Assembly (NCBI RefSeq): GCF_000016065.1
Contig: NC_009092.1
Coordinates: 4,464,001-4,528,000 of the forward strand
Origin: Shewanella loihica PV-4
Lineage (GTDB): Bacteria; Pseudomonadota; Gammaproteobacteria; Enterobacterales; Shewanellaceae
Direction of reading: 5' to 3'
DNA: 64,000 nt
Shown: positions 26,341 to 35,175 of the stretch, one piece after another
Layout: each line of letters begins with the position of its first letter
How positions within the stretch are numbered: the stretch's first letter is position 1
Program-made: the position numbers and the translations under genes
The notes under the pieces: generated by a model
What the model saw: only the letters and a program-made list of their open reading frames with translations
Database searches by the model: none
What the model was told of the DNA's origin: nothing

Positions 26341-27147
26341 TTACCAGGTGGACATGAGAAAATCGCGAATACGCTCTCTGTCTTCCTGAGTATTACAGGA
26401 GATCATCTCGCCACAGGTACGACCCCGCAGCGAGGTCCCCGTACTACTGATGCCATCGGGCACACGAGCACGCAAAGTGGCGATATGGTAGGAAAAGACC
26501 TCTTCCAAACTAGGGGCACGAACCTCGATCACCTCCATCTCATCTGTCGGAGCGGCCTGACTCTTGGGCGTAACCGGCGCCACCTTAGCCTGGCGCTTGA
26601 CCTCGAGGGCCACCTCGCTAACTTCGGCAAGCAGATTAAGTGTCGGCTCATGACCCGCCTCATAGGCCTTGGTCAGGTAGTCCTTGGCTTTCACCTTGTC
26701 CTTCTCCACCAGCTCGCCTTCTACGTAGAGCATTCCCAACAGGTGAGCCGCCTCGTTAAGATCGGCGCGGTTGGCGTCTCGCAGGTAGCGCATCGCCTTG
26801 TCGATATCCTGATTCTCACCCTCCTGTAGATAGAGGATGGCCGCCTTGTACTGAGCAAAAGGGTTGCCTAACTTGGCGGCGCGGCGATACCACTTAGTGG
26901 ATAAGCGCATATCGCTCTCTGTGCCATAGCCCAGACGGTACATCTCGGCCAGCGTGTACATAGCATCGGAATGGCCATAACGGGCCAGCGTCTTGTATTC
27001 CTTGAAATGATCGACGCATTCGCCACGCTCACAGCTCTCCAGCTGAATCGGCAGCGGCTTTACTTTGATCTTGGCCGCAAGTGGCAGGCAGTAGCTACCA
27101 GCAATCAAGACTAAGCAGCTAATAAATTTGAGGTATTTAACAGTCAT
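26341..27147 (-). CDS. Exported Sel1-repeat protein
   Basis: A 268-residue protein with N-terminal signal sequence (FISCLVLIAGSYCLPLAAK). Three to four Sel1-like repeats lie between residues about 50 and 175: DAMYTLAEMYRLGYGTESD, AAKLGNPFAQYKAAILYLQEG, then AAHLLGMLYVEG. The C-terminal part is of unknown fold with two cysteines (RTCGEMISCN). Sel1 repeats mediate protein contacts; partner unknown. GGAAGG precedes the ATG. Confidence 0.8.
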   Translation of the reverse strand: MTVKYLKFISCLVLIAGSYCLPLAAKIKVKPLPIQLESCERGECVDHFKEYKTLARYGHSDAMYTLAEMYRLGYGTESDMRLSTKWYRRAAKLGNPFAQYKAAILYLQEGENQDIDKAMRYLRDANRADLNEAAHLLGMLYVEGELVEKDKVKAKDYLTKAYEAGHEPTLNLLAEVSEVALEVKRQAKVAPVTPKSQAAPTDEMEVIEVRAPSLEEVFSYHIATLRARVPDGISSTGTSLRGRTCGEMISCNTQEDRERIRDFLMSTW

Positions 27148-27387
27148 TCGCCCTTCCTTGTTTCCCTTTCCATGGTTTACGCCCCAAGCGAATGAGTATG
27201 ATATTTAAGCAAAAGCAAGTCAAACCTCCCCCCGAAAACGCCAGACCTGTTTCCCCTTGTGACCCGCTGCGCCTTCACTCGTCTTTGGGCGATAATTCAC
27301 TAGCCAAAGGGGCGTTTTCAGCTTAGGATCTGGCCTGTCATTTAAGCGAATCATTTCTATTAATGCATAGTGGAGTAAGCCAACGTT

Positions 27388-28065
27388 ATGGGTATTCGAG
27401 CCATAGTTGTAGATACAGCGGGTACAACAACCGATCTGAACTTTATTCAGGACACCCTTTTTCCCTATTCGTCTAAGGCCCTCGCTGATTTTTTAGAAGA
27501 GAATCAAACTAATGTATTGGTCGACAACTGCATCAGCGATGTGAAAGATATCGCGCTGGAGCCGGACGCCTCACTGGAGCGCGTGGTAGAGATACTGCAA
27601 CAGTGGATTGCCGAAGATCGCAAGGCCACTCCGCTTAAGACGCTGCAAGGCCTAATCTGGAAACAGGGCTACGCCCAAGGCGAATTTAAGGGTCACATCT
27701 ACCCTGATTTCATCGACAGCGTGAAAGAGATTAAGGCGCAGAACGTGCGTCTCTACAGCTTCTCTTCTGGCTCTGTGGATGCCCAGAAGCTGCTGTTCAG
27801 CCACAGCGACGGCGGCGACCTGACCGAATACTTCGATGGCCACTTCGACACCCGTACCGGCAACAAGCTGTTTAAACAGGCCTACCTTAACATCATCAAC
27901 ACCATCAGCCTGGCGCCTAAGCAGGTACTGTTTATCTCGGATGTGCTCGAGGAGCTCAAAGCTGCCGAGCAGGCGGGCATGCGTGTGATGCAGATGGTGC
28001 GCGAGACCACCCAGCGTACCGGCGACTACCCGCAGATCACCAACTTTAAAGAGTTGAGCTTCTAA
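27388..28065 (+). CDS. mtnC: Acireductone synthase (enolase-phosphatase E1)
   Basis: A 225-residue HAD-superfamily enzyme of the methionine salvage pathway. It enolises and dephosphorylates 2,3-diketo-5-methylthiopentyl-1-phosphate. The blocks [34 protein letters not shown] and [14 protein letters not shown] match MtnC. HAD motif I reads DTAGTTT at residues 9-15, where many family members have DxEGT; the second acidic residue is Ala. No other mtn gene is nearby. A strong terminator follows at 28084. The spacing of GGAG to the ATG (12 nt) is long. Confidence 0.9.
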   Translation: MGIRAIVVDTAGTTTDLNFIQDTLFPYSSKALADFLEENQTNVLVDNCISDVKDIALEPDASLERVVEILQQWIAEDRKATPLKTLQGLIWKQGYAQGEFKGHIYPDFIDSVKEIKAQNVRLYSFSSGSVDAQKLLFSHSDGGDLTEYFDGHFDTRTGNKLFKQAYLNIINTISLAPKQVLFISDVLEELKAAEQAGMRVMQMVRETTQRTGDYPQITNFKELSF

Positions 28066-28083
28066 TCTGTCGCTTTGGAAAAT

Positions 28084-28108
28084 AAAGGCACCCTAGGGTG
28101 CCTTTTTT
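28084..28108 (+). terminator. Intrinsic terminator after mtnC
   Basis: AAAGGCACCC (28084-28093), loop TA, GGGTGCCTTT (28096-28105), then more T. Strong stem and U tract. Confidence 0.9.
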
Positions 28109-28258
28109 GTTGCCCGCTCGTCGAACAAATCGAAGAACGCGAGAAAGCCTCATCCTGACTCATTAGCCACTCGAACGCCCTCAGGGATTGGTATTGTGGC
28201 GAGATACTGATATCTTAACCCAAAACTAAACACTTGTTTGAAAATTGAAGGTTAAGAT

Positions 28259-28687
28259 ATGGAGCAGTTCGCTAGCCAGTTTCCCTTTCACACCCGCATC
28301 CCAGTCGCCTGGGGCGAGATGGATGCCCTGAAGCACGTCAACAATGCGGTCTATTTCCGTTACTTCGAGACGGCGCGGATAGACTTCTTTAACCAGCTGT
28401 TTCCGCTGGATAAGCTCTACCAATACGGCATGGGCCCAGTGATCAGCGACAACCATGCACGCTACAAGCGCCCGGTCACCTTCCCCGACACCCTATTGAT
28501 CGGCGTCAGCATCAGCGACATCCACAAGGACCGCTTCACCATGCATTATCAGGTGTTCAGCGAGCAGCAACAGGCGATCACCACTAAGGGCTCCTCGGTC
28601 GCCGTCATGTTCGACTTCAACAAGCAAGCCAAGGCAAATCTGCCCGAGGAGTTACTGGCCGTGCTCAAGGATCACTGCATCGACTAA
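28259..28687 (+). CDS. Acyl-CoA thioesterase, 4HBT hot-dog family
   Basis: A 142-residue hot-dog protein. VAWGEMDALKHVNNAVYFRY near residues 18-37 carries the YbgC/FadM-type catalytic Asp and HVNN motif. Predicted to hydrolyse acyl-CoA; substrate unknown. AAGG is 7 nt before the ATG. A second, different 4HBT protein is encoded at 30097-30501. Confidence 0.88.
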   Translation: MEQFASQFPFHTRIPVAWGEMDALKHVNNAVYFRYFETARIDFFNQLFPLDKLYQYGMGPVISDNHARYKRPVTFPDTLLIGVSISDIHKDRFTMHYQVFSEQQQAITTKGSSVAVMFDFNKQAKANLPEELLAVLKDHCID

Positions 28688-28704
28688 CCTCGATTGTGCT
28701 TGGC

Positions 28705-29745
28705 TCACATCTCCTCGTTAAACAGCAACACTATGCCGCCGCCACTCAGGCCGCTGTTGATGTTGAGTGTGATGCCTATCCCTATGTTGCGCAGCCAGGC
28801 TGACAGCGAGGGGGTCTGCACCACCCAGCCGGCACCGAACTCATAGTAGTGGCGCGTACCCATGGGGTCGATAACATCGCCGCTAAGATCGATCCGCTTG
28901 GCCAGCAGGCGCATCTCGTTCTGACGGTCGAAGAAGTCGGGCAGCCCGTAATGAAACACCAGGGCGTTGCTCAGACGCCCGACCTGAGGCGTCACCGCCT
29001 GCATGCCATCGTCGGTCAGCAAGCTGCGTCCTATGCCGTATCTGAGGGTGCTGATAAATTCCCACTTGTTCCCCATGAGGTCACCGGTATAGGTCAGCTC
29101 GGCATTGGGGTCGAACATGATGGCGCCATAGCTGGTGTTCACCAGCTTGTCGTCGAGAATGCCACTGACGCTGCGCAGCACGGGGTCGTTATAGATTAGG
29201 CGGTTTTCCAGCCAGATAAACTGCGCCCCCAGGCCAAAGACCGCCCGCCACTGCTCATTTATCTGATATTTCCAGCGATACTCGCCCGCCAGCAGATAGC
29301 TGGTATCCTTGATCGGGCTGCTGATGGTCTCATCCTCCAGCCCCTGTATGCTGTCGCTGGCATGCACGTAAGAGAGGCGCACCTGGATGCTTTGGGACCA
29401 CTCGGGCGAGAGCGGCACTGTGTCGCTCTCCCAGGGCAAGGTGTAGGAGGTCAGCTGACTGCGCCGCTTGAGCGACTCTTCATCACCGGCGTTGATATCG
29501 CCTATCTCACTCAGGTCCACTATGGTGTTGGGGTTGAAGTCAACTATGCCTAAGGTGATCAGGTTGGCGTCGGTCAGCACCATGGCGCTGGTGATATCCC
29601 CCTTCACCTTGGCCTCGACCGCCCCACGAATGTCGATCTCCTGGGCCAAGACAGTGGTGCCGCTCCCTAACAGGAGCGTGAGTCCCAATGCCGCAAGCCC
29701 CTGGGCCGCAACGTGCTTTAAACGACTGAAAGATAGGCTTATCAA
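28705..29745 (-). CDS. Solitary outer-membrane autotransporter-like beta-barrel protein
   Basis: A 346-residue exported protein. After a long signal peptide (AAQGLAALGLTLLLGSGTTVLAQ) come amphipathic strands rich in Tyr, Trp and Gly (YLLAGEYRWKYQINEQWRAV, AVFGLGAQFIWLENRLIY), ending in GGGIVLLFNEEM. The pattern fits the Omp_AT family (solitary barrel without passenger); this assignment is from memory and moderate. The start is TTG at 29743-29745, with a GGGGGAG ribosome-binding site 4 nt upstream. Role unknown. Confidence 0.68.
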   Translation of the reverse strand: MISLSFSRLKHVAAQGLAALGLTLLLGSGTTVLAQEIDIRGAVEAKVKGDITSAMVLTDANLITLGIVDFNPNTIVDLSEIGDINAGDEESLKRRSQLTSYTLPWESDTVPLSPEWSQSIQVRLSYVHASDSIQGLEDETISSPIKDTSYLLAGEYRWKYQINEQWRAVFGLGAQFIWLENRLIYNDPVLRSVSGILDDKLVNTSYGAIMFDPNAELTYTGDLMGNKWEFISTLRYGIGRSLLTDDGMQAVTPQVGRLSNALVFHYGLPDFFDRQNEMRLLAKRIDLSGDVIDPMGTRHYYEFGAGWVVQTPSLSAWLRNIGIGITLNINSGLSGGGIVLLFNEEM

Positions 29746-29845
29746 GCCGCTCCCCCTAAGCTAAATGTTGACCGAATCATCTTGTGACTTATCTCCTCAC
29801 CCTGTGCTAACGTTAAGAGTCATACAACAAAACGAGAAGCAGACT

Positions 29846-30091
29846 ATGACCCAGGAGACGATATTACACCAGGCCGATCAGCAGCGATTTGTGTTGTCGA
29901 TTGCAGGCCATGATGCGGTATTAGAATATCAGCGGCAAGGTGATAAGGTGGATTTTGTACGGACCTTCGTGCCGGATCCCCTCAGGGGTCAGGGCGTGGC
30001 CGGGCGCCTGGTACGCCATGGGTTGGAGTGGGCCAAGTCCCAGCAACTCGCCATCAGCGCCAGTTGCTGGTACGTGCAGAAGTTTTTGTAA
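29846..30091 (+). CDS. GNAT-family N-acetyltransferase (YjdJ-like, short)
   Basis: An 81-residue protein, the compact Acetyltransf_CG type. RTFVPDPLRGQGVAGRLVRHG includes the acetyl-CoA-binding R/Q-G-x-G/A motif (RGQGVAG), and SASCWYVQKFL matches the conserved C terminus. Substrate unknown. Start at 29846 chosen for GAGAAG 7 nt upstream; the longer frame from 29765 has no site. Confidence 0.85.
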   Translation: MTQETILHQADQQRFVLSIAGHDAVLEYQRQGDKVDFVRTFVPDPLRGQGVAGRLVRHGLEWAKSQQLAISASCWYVQKFL

Positions 30092-30096
30092 CCCGC

Positions 30097-30501
30097 TTAT
30101 TCGCCGGTCAGGGTCAGCAGCGCCTGCTTCACCTCTTCCCCTATGGGTCGGCTCTTGTCGATACTGTAGTCGTAATGCACTAAGGTGGTCTTGGCCTCGG
30201 CGGTCATCTTGCCGCCCTGCCAGCTCTGCTGCGCCACCTCGAAGCTGGCGTTGCCCACACGGCTGATCCAGGTCTTGATCTCCACCGGCTGGCCATACTG
30301 GGTCGGCGAGGTATAGGCGATGGTGAAGCCCGCCACAATCAGGTTCCACTCGGCCAGATTGAGCGAGGGATTGAAGATGGCGAAGATAGGCTCACGCGCC
30401 GCCTCAAACCAGACGGGCATCACGGTATTGTTGATATGGCCCAGGCCATCGGTTTCATTGAATCTGGGTTGAATGGTTAAACTGAAAGAGCGTAACGGCA
30501 C
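30097..30501 (-). CDS. 4HBT-family thioesterase
   Basis: A 134-residue hot-dog protein with QPRFNETDGLGHINNTVMPVWFE near residues 11-33, the catalytic Asp and HINN block. Predicted acyl-CoA thioesterase. The start codon is GTG, with AGGAG 5 nt upstream. It ends 5 bp from the convergent GNAT gene. Confidence 0.86.
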   Translation of the reverse strand: MPLRSFSLTIQPRFNETDGLGHINNTVMPVWFEAAREPIFAIFNPSLNLAEWNLIVAGFTIAYTSPTQYGQPVEIKTWISRVGNASFEVAQQSWQGGKMTAEAKTTLVHYDYSIDKSRPIGEEVKQALLTLTGE

Positions 30502-30616
30502 AGGAGCTCCTAAGACTAAGTCGTTATTTTTGTGCCAAAGACGTTAACCGAGATACCAGGGGGATGCAAGATGGACTTTTGGACTACCGATCTCATAGAT
30601 ACTGGCCCCATAGAAT

Positions 30617-30642
30617 AAGGGCGCCTCTGATGAGGCGCCCTT
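30617..30642 (-). terminator. Intrinsic terminator-like hairpin after the acyl-CoA ligase gene
   Basis: AAGGGCGCCTC (30617-30627), loop TGAT, GAGGCGCCCTT (30632-30642). An 11-bp perfect stem lies 19 bp after the ligase stop on the minus strand; the U run is short. Confidence 0.65.
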
Positions 30643-30660
30643 AACATTTAAGCTATTTCG

Positions 30661-32457
30661 CTATTTCACATACATAGCGTTAATTTCGGTGGCGTACTTA
30701 TGGTAGATCATCTTACGCCTTAGCTTCATGGTCGGCGTCAGTAGGCCAGCCTCCATGGAAAATGCCTCGGGCAGCAGGGTAAACTTCTTGATCTTCTCGA
30801 AGCCCGCCAGCTCCTGCTGCAGATGCTTGAGGCGCTGCTCGAAGTGCTCGATCACATGACTGTGGCGCAGTAGCTCCATGGGCGACTCGTAATGTAGTCC
30901 CTTCTCCTCGGCCCAAGCCTCTAACGACTCGAACGCCGGTACGATAAGCGCGGTCACATAGTTTTTCGCATCGGCGATCACCGCCACCTGCTCGATGAAG
31001 GGGCAGCAACCTACCTTACCCTCGACCCGCTGCGGCGCTATGTATTTGCCGTTGGAGGTCTTCATCAACTCTTTGATTCTGTCTGTGATAAACAGGTTGC
31101 CCTGCTCGTCTATCTGACCTGCATCGCCCGTCTTCAACCAGCCATCTTCGAAGCTGTCGGCGGTCTCCTGAGGGCGGTTGTAGTAGCCGCGCATCACGGT
31201 ATCGCCGCGCACCAGGATCTCGTTGTCTTTACCCAGCTTGATCTCGACTTCCGGCAGCGTCTTACCGTTAGAGCCGGCGACGCGGTTATCCAGGGTATTA
31301 CAGGTCACGGTCGCCGTGGTCTCCGTCATGCCGTAGCCACAGAGCACGGGAATATCGATGCCATGGAAGAAGCTGGCCACGTTCTGATCCAGCGCCGCGC
31401 CGCCGCAAGGCATAAACTTAAGCCTGCCACCCAGCACCTGCTGCAGCTTGCTGTACACCAGCTTATGGGCCAGTTTCCACTGGGTCTTGAGCCACCAGGA
31501 AGCCTTAGCACGCCCCTGGCTGACCTCGAACTGACGCTCACCCACAGACATGGCCCAGGCGAACAGCTTCTTGCGAGTGTCGGGCGCCTTATTCACCTTG
31601 TCCTGCACCGCGCTGTAGACCTTCTCCAGGAAACGCGGTACCACGCATAGGGTGTGGGGACGAATATCGACGATCGCCTCTTTCACCGTCATAGGATCTT
31701 TGAGGTAGACGTTATGGCCGCCGCGGCACAACACATAGAAGCTCCAGCCCCGTTCGAACACATGACTCAGCGGCAGGAAGGCCAGCGACACATCGCCAGG
31801 CGTGAAGGGCAAAATGGTATCGTGCTGGCGGATCACAGAGGCGATATTGCGGTAATCCAGCATCACCCCTTTAGGGTCCCCCGTGGTGCCCGAGGTGTAG
31901 ATCAGGGTCAGCAGATCGTCCAGGGCCAAGTTAGCCAGACGGTGAGCCAGTTCGGCATCGACCTCGGGCGAATGGGTTTGCGTCAGCAGGCTATCGAAAT
32001 GAACAGCCGTATCCTCTTGCTTAAGTGCCACCTCGGCATCGAAGACCACTATCTGGGTCAGGCTGGGGCAGATTGCAAGCAGTTCACGGGCCATGCGGTA
32101 CTGCTCGGCGTCACCGACAAAGATCAGCTTGGCCTGGGCGTCGTCTATGATGTAGCGCGCCTGCTCCAGGGTACTGGTGGGATAGATAGGTACCACCACA
32201 GCCTTGGCCTTGAGGACACCGACATCGGCACAGGTCCACTGGGGGCAGTTTTGCGACAGGATCGCCACCTTGTCTTGGGCCGCGAAGCCAGAAGCGATCA
32301 GCGCCTTAGCGATCTGGTCACCAATCTCGTCGAATCGTCGCCAACTGATCTGCTGCCAAGGGGCCGATAAGCCGTAGCCTTCCAATGCGATGGCATCGCC
32401 ACGTTGCTGGCTCTGGGCCTGCATCAGGCTGATGGGATGATACTGTTGGAGCGACAT
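30661..32457 (-). CDS. Long-chain fatty acid-CoA ligase (AMP-dependent)
   Basis: A 598-residue adenylate-forming enzyme that activates fatty acids to acyl-CoA. The AMP-binding P-loop is YTSGTTGDPKGVML near residue 190. PLSHVFERGW, GYGMTETTATVTCN and the hinge DRIKELMKTSNGKYIAPQ are all present. The last matches FAA1/FadD15-type ligases of about 600 residues rather than E. coli FadD (561). Probably acts at the cytoplasmic face of the membrane in lipid uptake or remodelling. No clear Shine-Dalgarno before the ATG at 32457. Confidence 0.92.
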   Translation of the reverse strand: MSLQQYHPISLMQAQSQQRGDAIALEGYGLSAPWQQISWRRFDEIGDQIAKALIASGFAAQDKVAILSQNCPQWTCADVGVLKAKAVVVPIYPTSTLEQARYIIDDAQAKLIFVGDAEQYRMARELLAICPSLTQIVVFDAEVALKQEDTAVHFDSLLTQTHSPEVDAELAHRLANLALDDLLTLIYTSGTTGDPKGVMLDYRNIASVIRQHDTILPFTPGDVSLAFLPLSHVFERGWSFYVLCRGGHNVYLKDPMTVKEAIVDIRPHTLCVVPRFLEKVYSAVQDKVNKAPDTRKKLFAWAMSVGERQFEVSQGRAKASWWLKTQWKLAHKLVYSKLQQVLGGRLKFMPCGGAALDQNVASFFHGIDIPVLCGYGMTETTATVTCNTLDNRVAGSNGKTLPEVEIKLGKDNEILVRGDTVMRGYYNRPQETADSFEDGWLKTGDAGQIDEQGNLFITDRIKELMKTSNGKYIAPQRVEGKVGCCPFIEQVAVIADAKNYVTALIVPAFESLEAWAEEKGLHYESPMELLRHSHVIEHFEQRLKHLQQELAGFEKIKKFTLLPEAFSMEAGLLTPTMKLRRKMIYHKYATEINAMYVK

Positions 32458-32584
32458 AATTTTCTGACCCTTTTAGCGTACACTTGTACCTGTTTTGGCG
32501 CATTTTACTGCAATGGCGGCCAAAAAATAAGAGTTTTTGCTCCAATAATGTTAATTGGAGCACAAAAGCCAGGCGCTAGCAGGA

Positions 32585-33847
32585 TCAGGCCAGGGCCTCA
32601 CGCCACAACTTTCGCTTGCCCCACCAAAGCGTTAGCAGAGAAAAGGCCACCAGGCCGATATCCAGAGTCACATAGGTGGTGAGGTCTCTGCCCTCGCGCA
32701 GTGCCACCAAGGCGGTGGACAACCAGATGGCGTGACAGATCACTACTAACATACTCAGTGAGATATGCATGGCGCTGCGGGCGGCGCAGCCCAGGCCCAG
32801 CAAGAAGGCGCAAACGCAGAAGGTGCTGAGTACCAGATGGCTCCAGATGAGCAGGGTAAAGTCGGGTTTGAGTATCAGGGTGCAGGTCGCCAGCAGCGCC
32901 ATGGTGCCGGTGAAATACCCCAGCAGACGATACTGGGCGCTGGCGAAGGCATCGATCAGCCCCTGTTTACCGTCAAAGCCCGGCAAGATATAGAGGGTCT
33001 CAGTCGCCCGCCATCTCTGTACACGACTCCAGTGCACTAAGGTACAGGCAACGGCGCTGAACTGACCCATGATGAAGAGCACGGGCAGCTCGATACCGAC
33101 AAAATAATTTACCAGCCCCAGCAGCAGCGCCAGTGCAGGCAGTAACACCAGCATCATGGAGAGCATGGGGCCGACGAAGAAGTTTACCGGATGCAGCCAC
33201 CTGTCCAGACGGTTCATCAGGCTGTTTGAACCCAGATTAGGCAACCAGAACCAGCCCATCTCCAGGCCATTGAGGTAGACAGATCTCGCCTCCAGGTGCC
33301 AGACCTCGGCCCTGAGATCAGCACGGATCAGATAGATAAGCCCCACGACGGCCAGCGGCACCAGGTAGAAGCTGAGGCTAGGCAGAAACGCCGTCATCTC
33401 AGGTGTAAAGGGCAGCAGCAGAAACAGGGCGAAAGAAAAGTAGAACCCCTTGATGTGTCGGCGACAGAAATAGATGAAGGCGACCCCAGCCAGGCTCGCC
33501 AGCAGCACCTGCTGAACCGCCGCCTCGAGGGGCAATAGTATCGCCGCAGTCAGCGAGATCATTGTGGCGATAATGCCCACGATAAGCGCCTGCCATTGAA
33601 TGCTCTCGGCGTAGCCGGGCACCAGGCTGGCCCACTCGGTGGCCGACAGGCGGTTGAGTTGCCAGGCGATCGCCGCGCAGGTAGAGACCTGCATCATCCC
33701 CAGCATGATAGGCATGGCGTCGTATTTGCCCGAGAACGCCAACACCAGCATCATCACCAGCGCCAGCAGTCCGGTGCCGAGAAAGCTGGCGCTGCCCACA
33801 TCGAACAGCCAGAAGCGCAGCATGCCGCGCAGCGCTTTAGGCATCAT
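32585..33847 (-). CDS. ABC transporter membrane protein (permease partner)
   Basis: A 420-residue polytopic protein with about ten hydrophobic segments and no recognisable enzymatic domain. Its ATG overlaps the stop of the ABC ATPase gene (ATGA), so it is the likely membrane partner. It does not show a standard permease motif that I can name. Substrate unknown. Third gene of the GntR-ATPase-permease operon. Confidence 0.75.
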   Translation of the reverse strand: MMPKALRGMLRFWLFDVGSASFLGTGLLALVMMLVLAFSGKYDAMPIMLGMMQVSTCAAIAWQLNRLSATEWASLVPGYAESIQWQALIVGIIATMISLTAAILLPLEAAVQQVLLASLAGVAFIYFCRRHIKGFYFSFALFLLLPFTPEMTAFLPSLSFYLVPLAVVGLIYLIRADLRAEVWHLEARSVYLNGLEMGWFWLPNLGSNSLMNRLDRWLHPVNFFVGPMLSMMLVLLPALALLLGLVNYFVGIELPVLFIMGQFSAVACTLVHWSRVQRWRATETLYILPGFDGKQGLIDAFASAQYRLLGYFTGTMALLATCTLILKPDFTLLIWSHLVLSTFCVCAFLLGLGCAARSAMHISLSMLVVICHAIWLSTALVALREGRDLTTYVTLDIGLVAFSLLTLWWGKRKLWREALA

Positions 33848-34695
33848 CTGTGCAGCTCCATGAAGAGTTGTTCCAGGTTCATTGGCGTCACTGAGGTGAA
33901 GCTTGGTGCCATGGCGGCCTCATAGTGATCCACCAGCAGCTTATCCTGCTGTCGGTTGAGCACAACAAGCCCCTCGGGCAGAGACTCGCCCGGCTTGAGA
34001 CTCACCAGCTGCACGCTCTCCCTGAGGGCATCTATCTCCTTGAAGAGTACCAGCTTGCCCTTGCGCATCAGGGCCACATGGCTGGCGACCCGCTCGAGAT
34101 CTGAGGTGATGTGTGAAGAGAAGAGCACCGCCGAACCGGCATCCAGCGCCAGGTCGAACAGATCCGACATAAACTCGCGCCGGGCGATAGGGTCCAGGCT
34201 GGCAACCGGCTCATCGAGGATCAACAACTTAGGGCGATAGGCCATGGCCATGATCAGCGCCAGCGACTGGCGCTGCCCCACAGACAAGCGCTGTACCTGC
34301 TGCGCCCCATCGAGCTGGAAGCGGCTCAACCACTCCTGCTCCAGCGACCCGTCCCAGTTAGGATAGAAGCTGCGATGCAGGGCCAGGGCGCGCTCGACGG
34401 TGAAGCCCTCATAACCGAAGGGTTGCTGAGGCACATAGCCGATAAGCTCCTTCTGCGCCGAGCTGATATTGTCGCTGGTGCCGCCCAGTATCTCTATCTG
34501 CCCCTCGGTGACATCGAGGATCCCCAGGGCGCAGCGCATCAGGGTCGACTTGCCCGCACCATTTTGCCCCAGCAGGCCCACCACCATGCCGGGATAGAGG
34601 GTCATCGACAAGTCATCTATGGCTAGCTGGCCGTCAAAGGCCTTAGTGAGCCCATGAAAGGCTAATATGGCTTGATTGCTCTCTTGCATCTGCAT
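33844..34695 (-). CDS. ABC transporter ATP-binding protein
   Basis: About 283 residues. Walker A is GQNGAGKSTLMRC. The ABC signature region LSVGQRQSLALIMAM replaces LSGGQ with LSVGQ. Walker B is LLILDEPVASLDP. The domain arrangement is that of YtrB/CcmA-type exporters. The ATG at 34695 is favoured because AAGGA is 4 nt upstream; a frame from 34722 would overlap the regulator gene. The GntR/YtrA-like regulator lies 8 bp upstream and the membrane partner overlaps downstream. YtrA-type operons often respond to cell-envelope antibiotics, but that is only analogy here. Confidence 0.9.
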   Translation of the reverse strand: MQMQESNQAILAFHGLTKAFDGQLAIDDLSMTLYPGMVVGLLGQNGAGKSTLMRCALGILDVTEGQIEILGGTSDNISSAQKELIGYVPQQPFGYEGFTVERALALHRSFYPNWDGSLEQEWLSRFQLDGAQQVQRLSVGQRQSLALIMAMAYRPKLLILDEPVASLDPIARREFMSDLFDLALDAGSAVLFSSHITSDLERVASHVALMRKGKLVLFKEIDALRESVQLVSLKPGESLPEGLVVLNRQQDKLLVDHYEAAMAPSFTSVTPMNLEQLFMELHR

Positions 34696-34703
34696 CTGTT
34701 CCT

Positions 34704-35084
34704 TTATTGCGCCTGTTGCCATGCCTTGGCGATGATGGCATTGAGTTCCTCCAGACTAACGCCTAACTGTTTAGCCTGGTTGATGAGTGAATTGACTTGT
34801 GGCGCCATCAGATCGGCACTCGAAGTACCCTGGCTGTCGCCACGCTGTGCCACCCGGGTGGGTTGGCCGCGGCGACGCTCGAGCCAACCCTGTTCCACCA
34901 ACTGCTGAATGGCGCGGGAGACCGTCATGGGGTTGACCGCCAGGTGCTCGGCGATCTGCCGCACCGACGGTAGCACCTCTTGAGGTTGCAGCTGGCCGCC
35001 GACGATCAGACGCACTATCTGATCGCTAAGCTGGCGGTAGATGGGATCGCCATTACTGGGGTTGACATTGAGTAAATCTAGCAT
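34704..35084 (-). CDS. GntR-family regulator, YtrA subgroup
   Basis: A 126-residue regulator with a single winged-helix domain (residues about 10-75; VLPSVRQIAEHLAVNPMTVSRA as recognition region) and a short helical tail instead of a ligand domain, as in YtrA. It leads an ABC-transporter operon it probably represses. A 12-bp palindrome at 35099-35110 lies directly upstream. Confidence 0.88.
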   Translation of the reverse strand: MLDLLNVNPSNGDPIYRQLSDQIVRLIVGGQLQPQEVLPSVRQIAEHLAVNPMTVSRAIQQLVEQGWLERRRGQPTRVAQRGDSQGTSSADLMAPQVNSLINQAKQLGVSLEELNAIIAKAWQQAQ

Positions 35085-35098
35085 TAGCCTTTATTCAC

Positions 35099-35110
35099 TG
35101 TATTAATACA
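35099..35110. promoter_or_regulatory. Candidate GntR/YtrA operator
   Basis: TGTATTAATACA is a perfect 12-bp palindrome located 15 bp upstream of the regulator start. It is followed by repeats of GATAC (35113-35117, 35121-35125, 35152-35156). It lies between the divergent GntR operon and the TAP-hydrolase operon, so both could be controlled. Confidence 0.5.
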
Positions 35111-35175
35111 TTGATACACCGATACAGTACTAAATTAACATAGATACGGTAAATTTCAACTAAGGAATCGGTATC

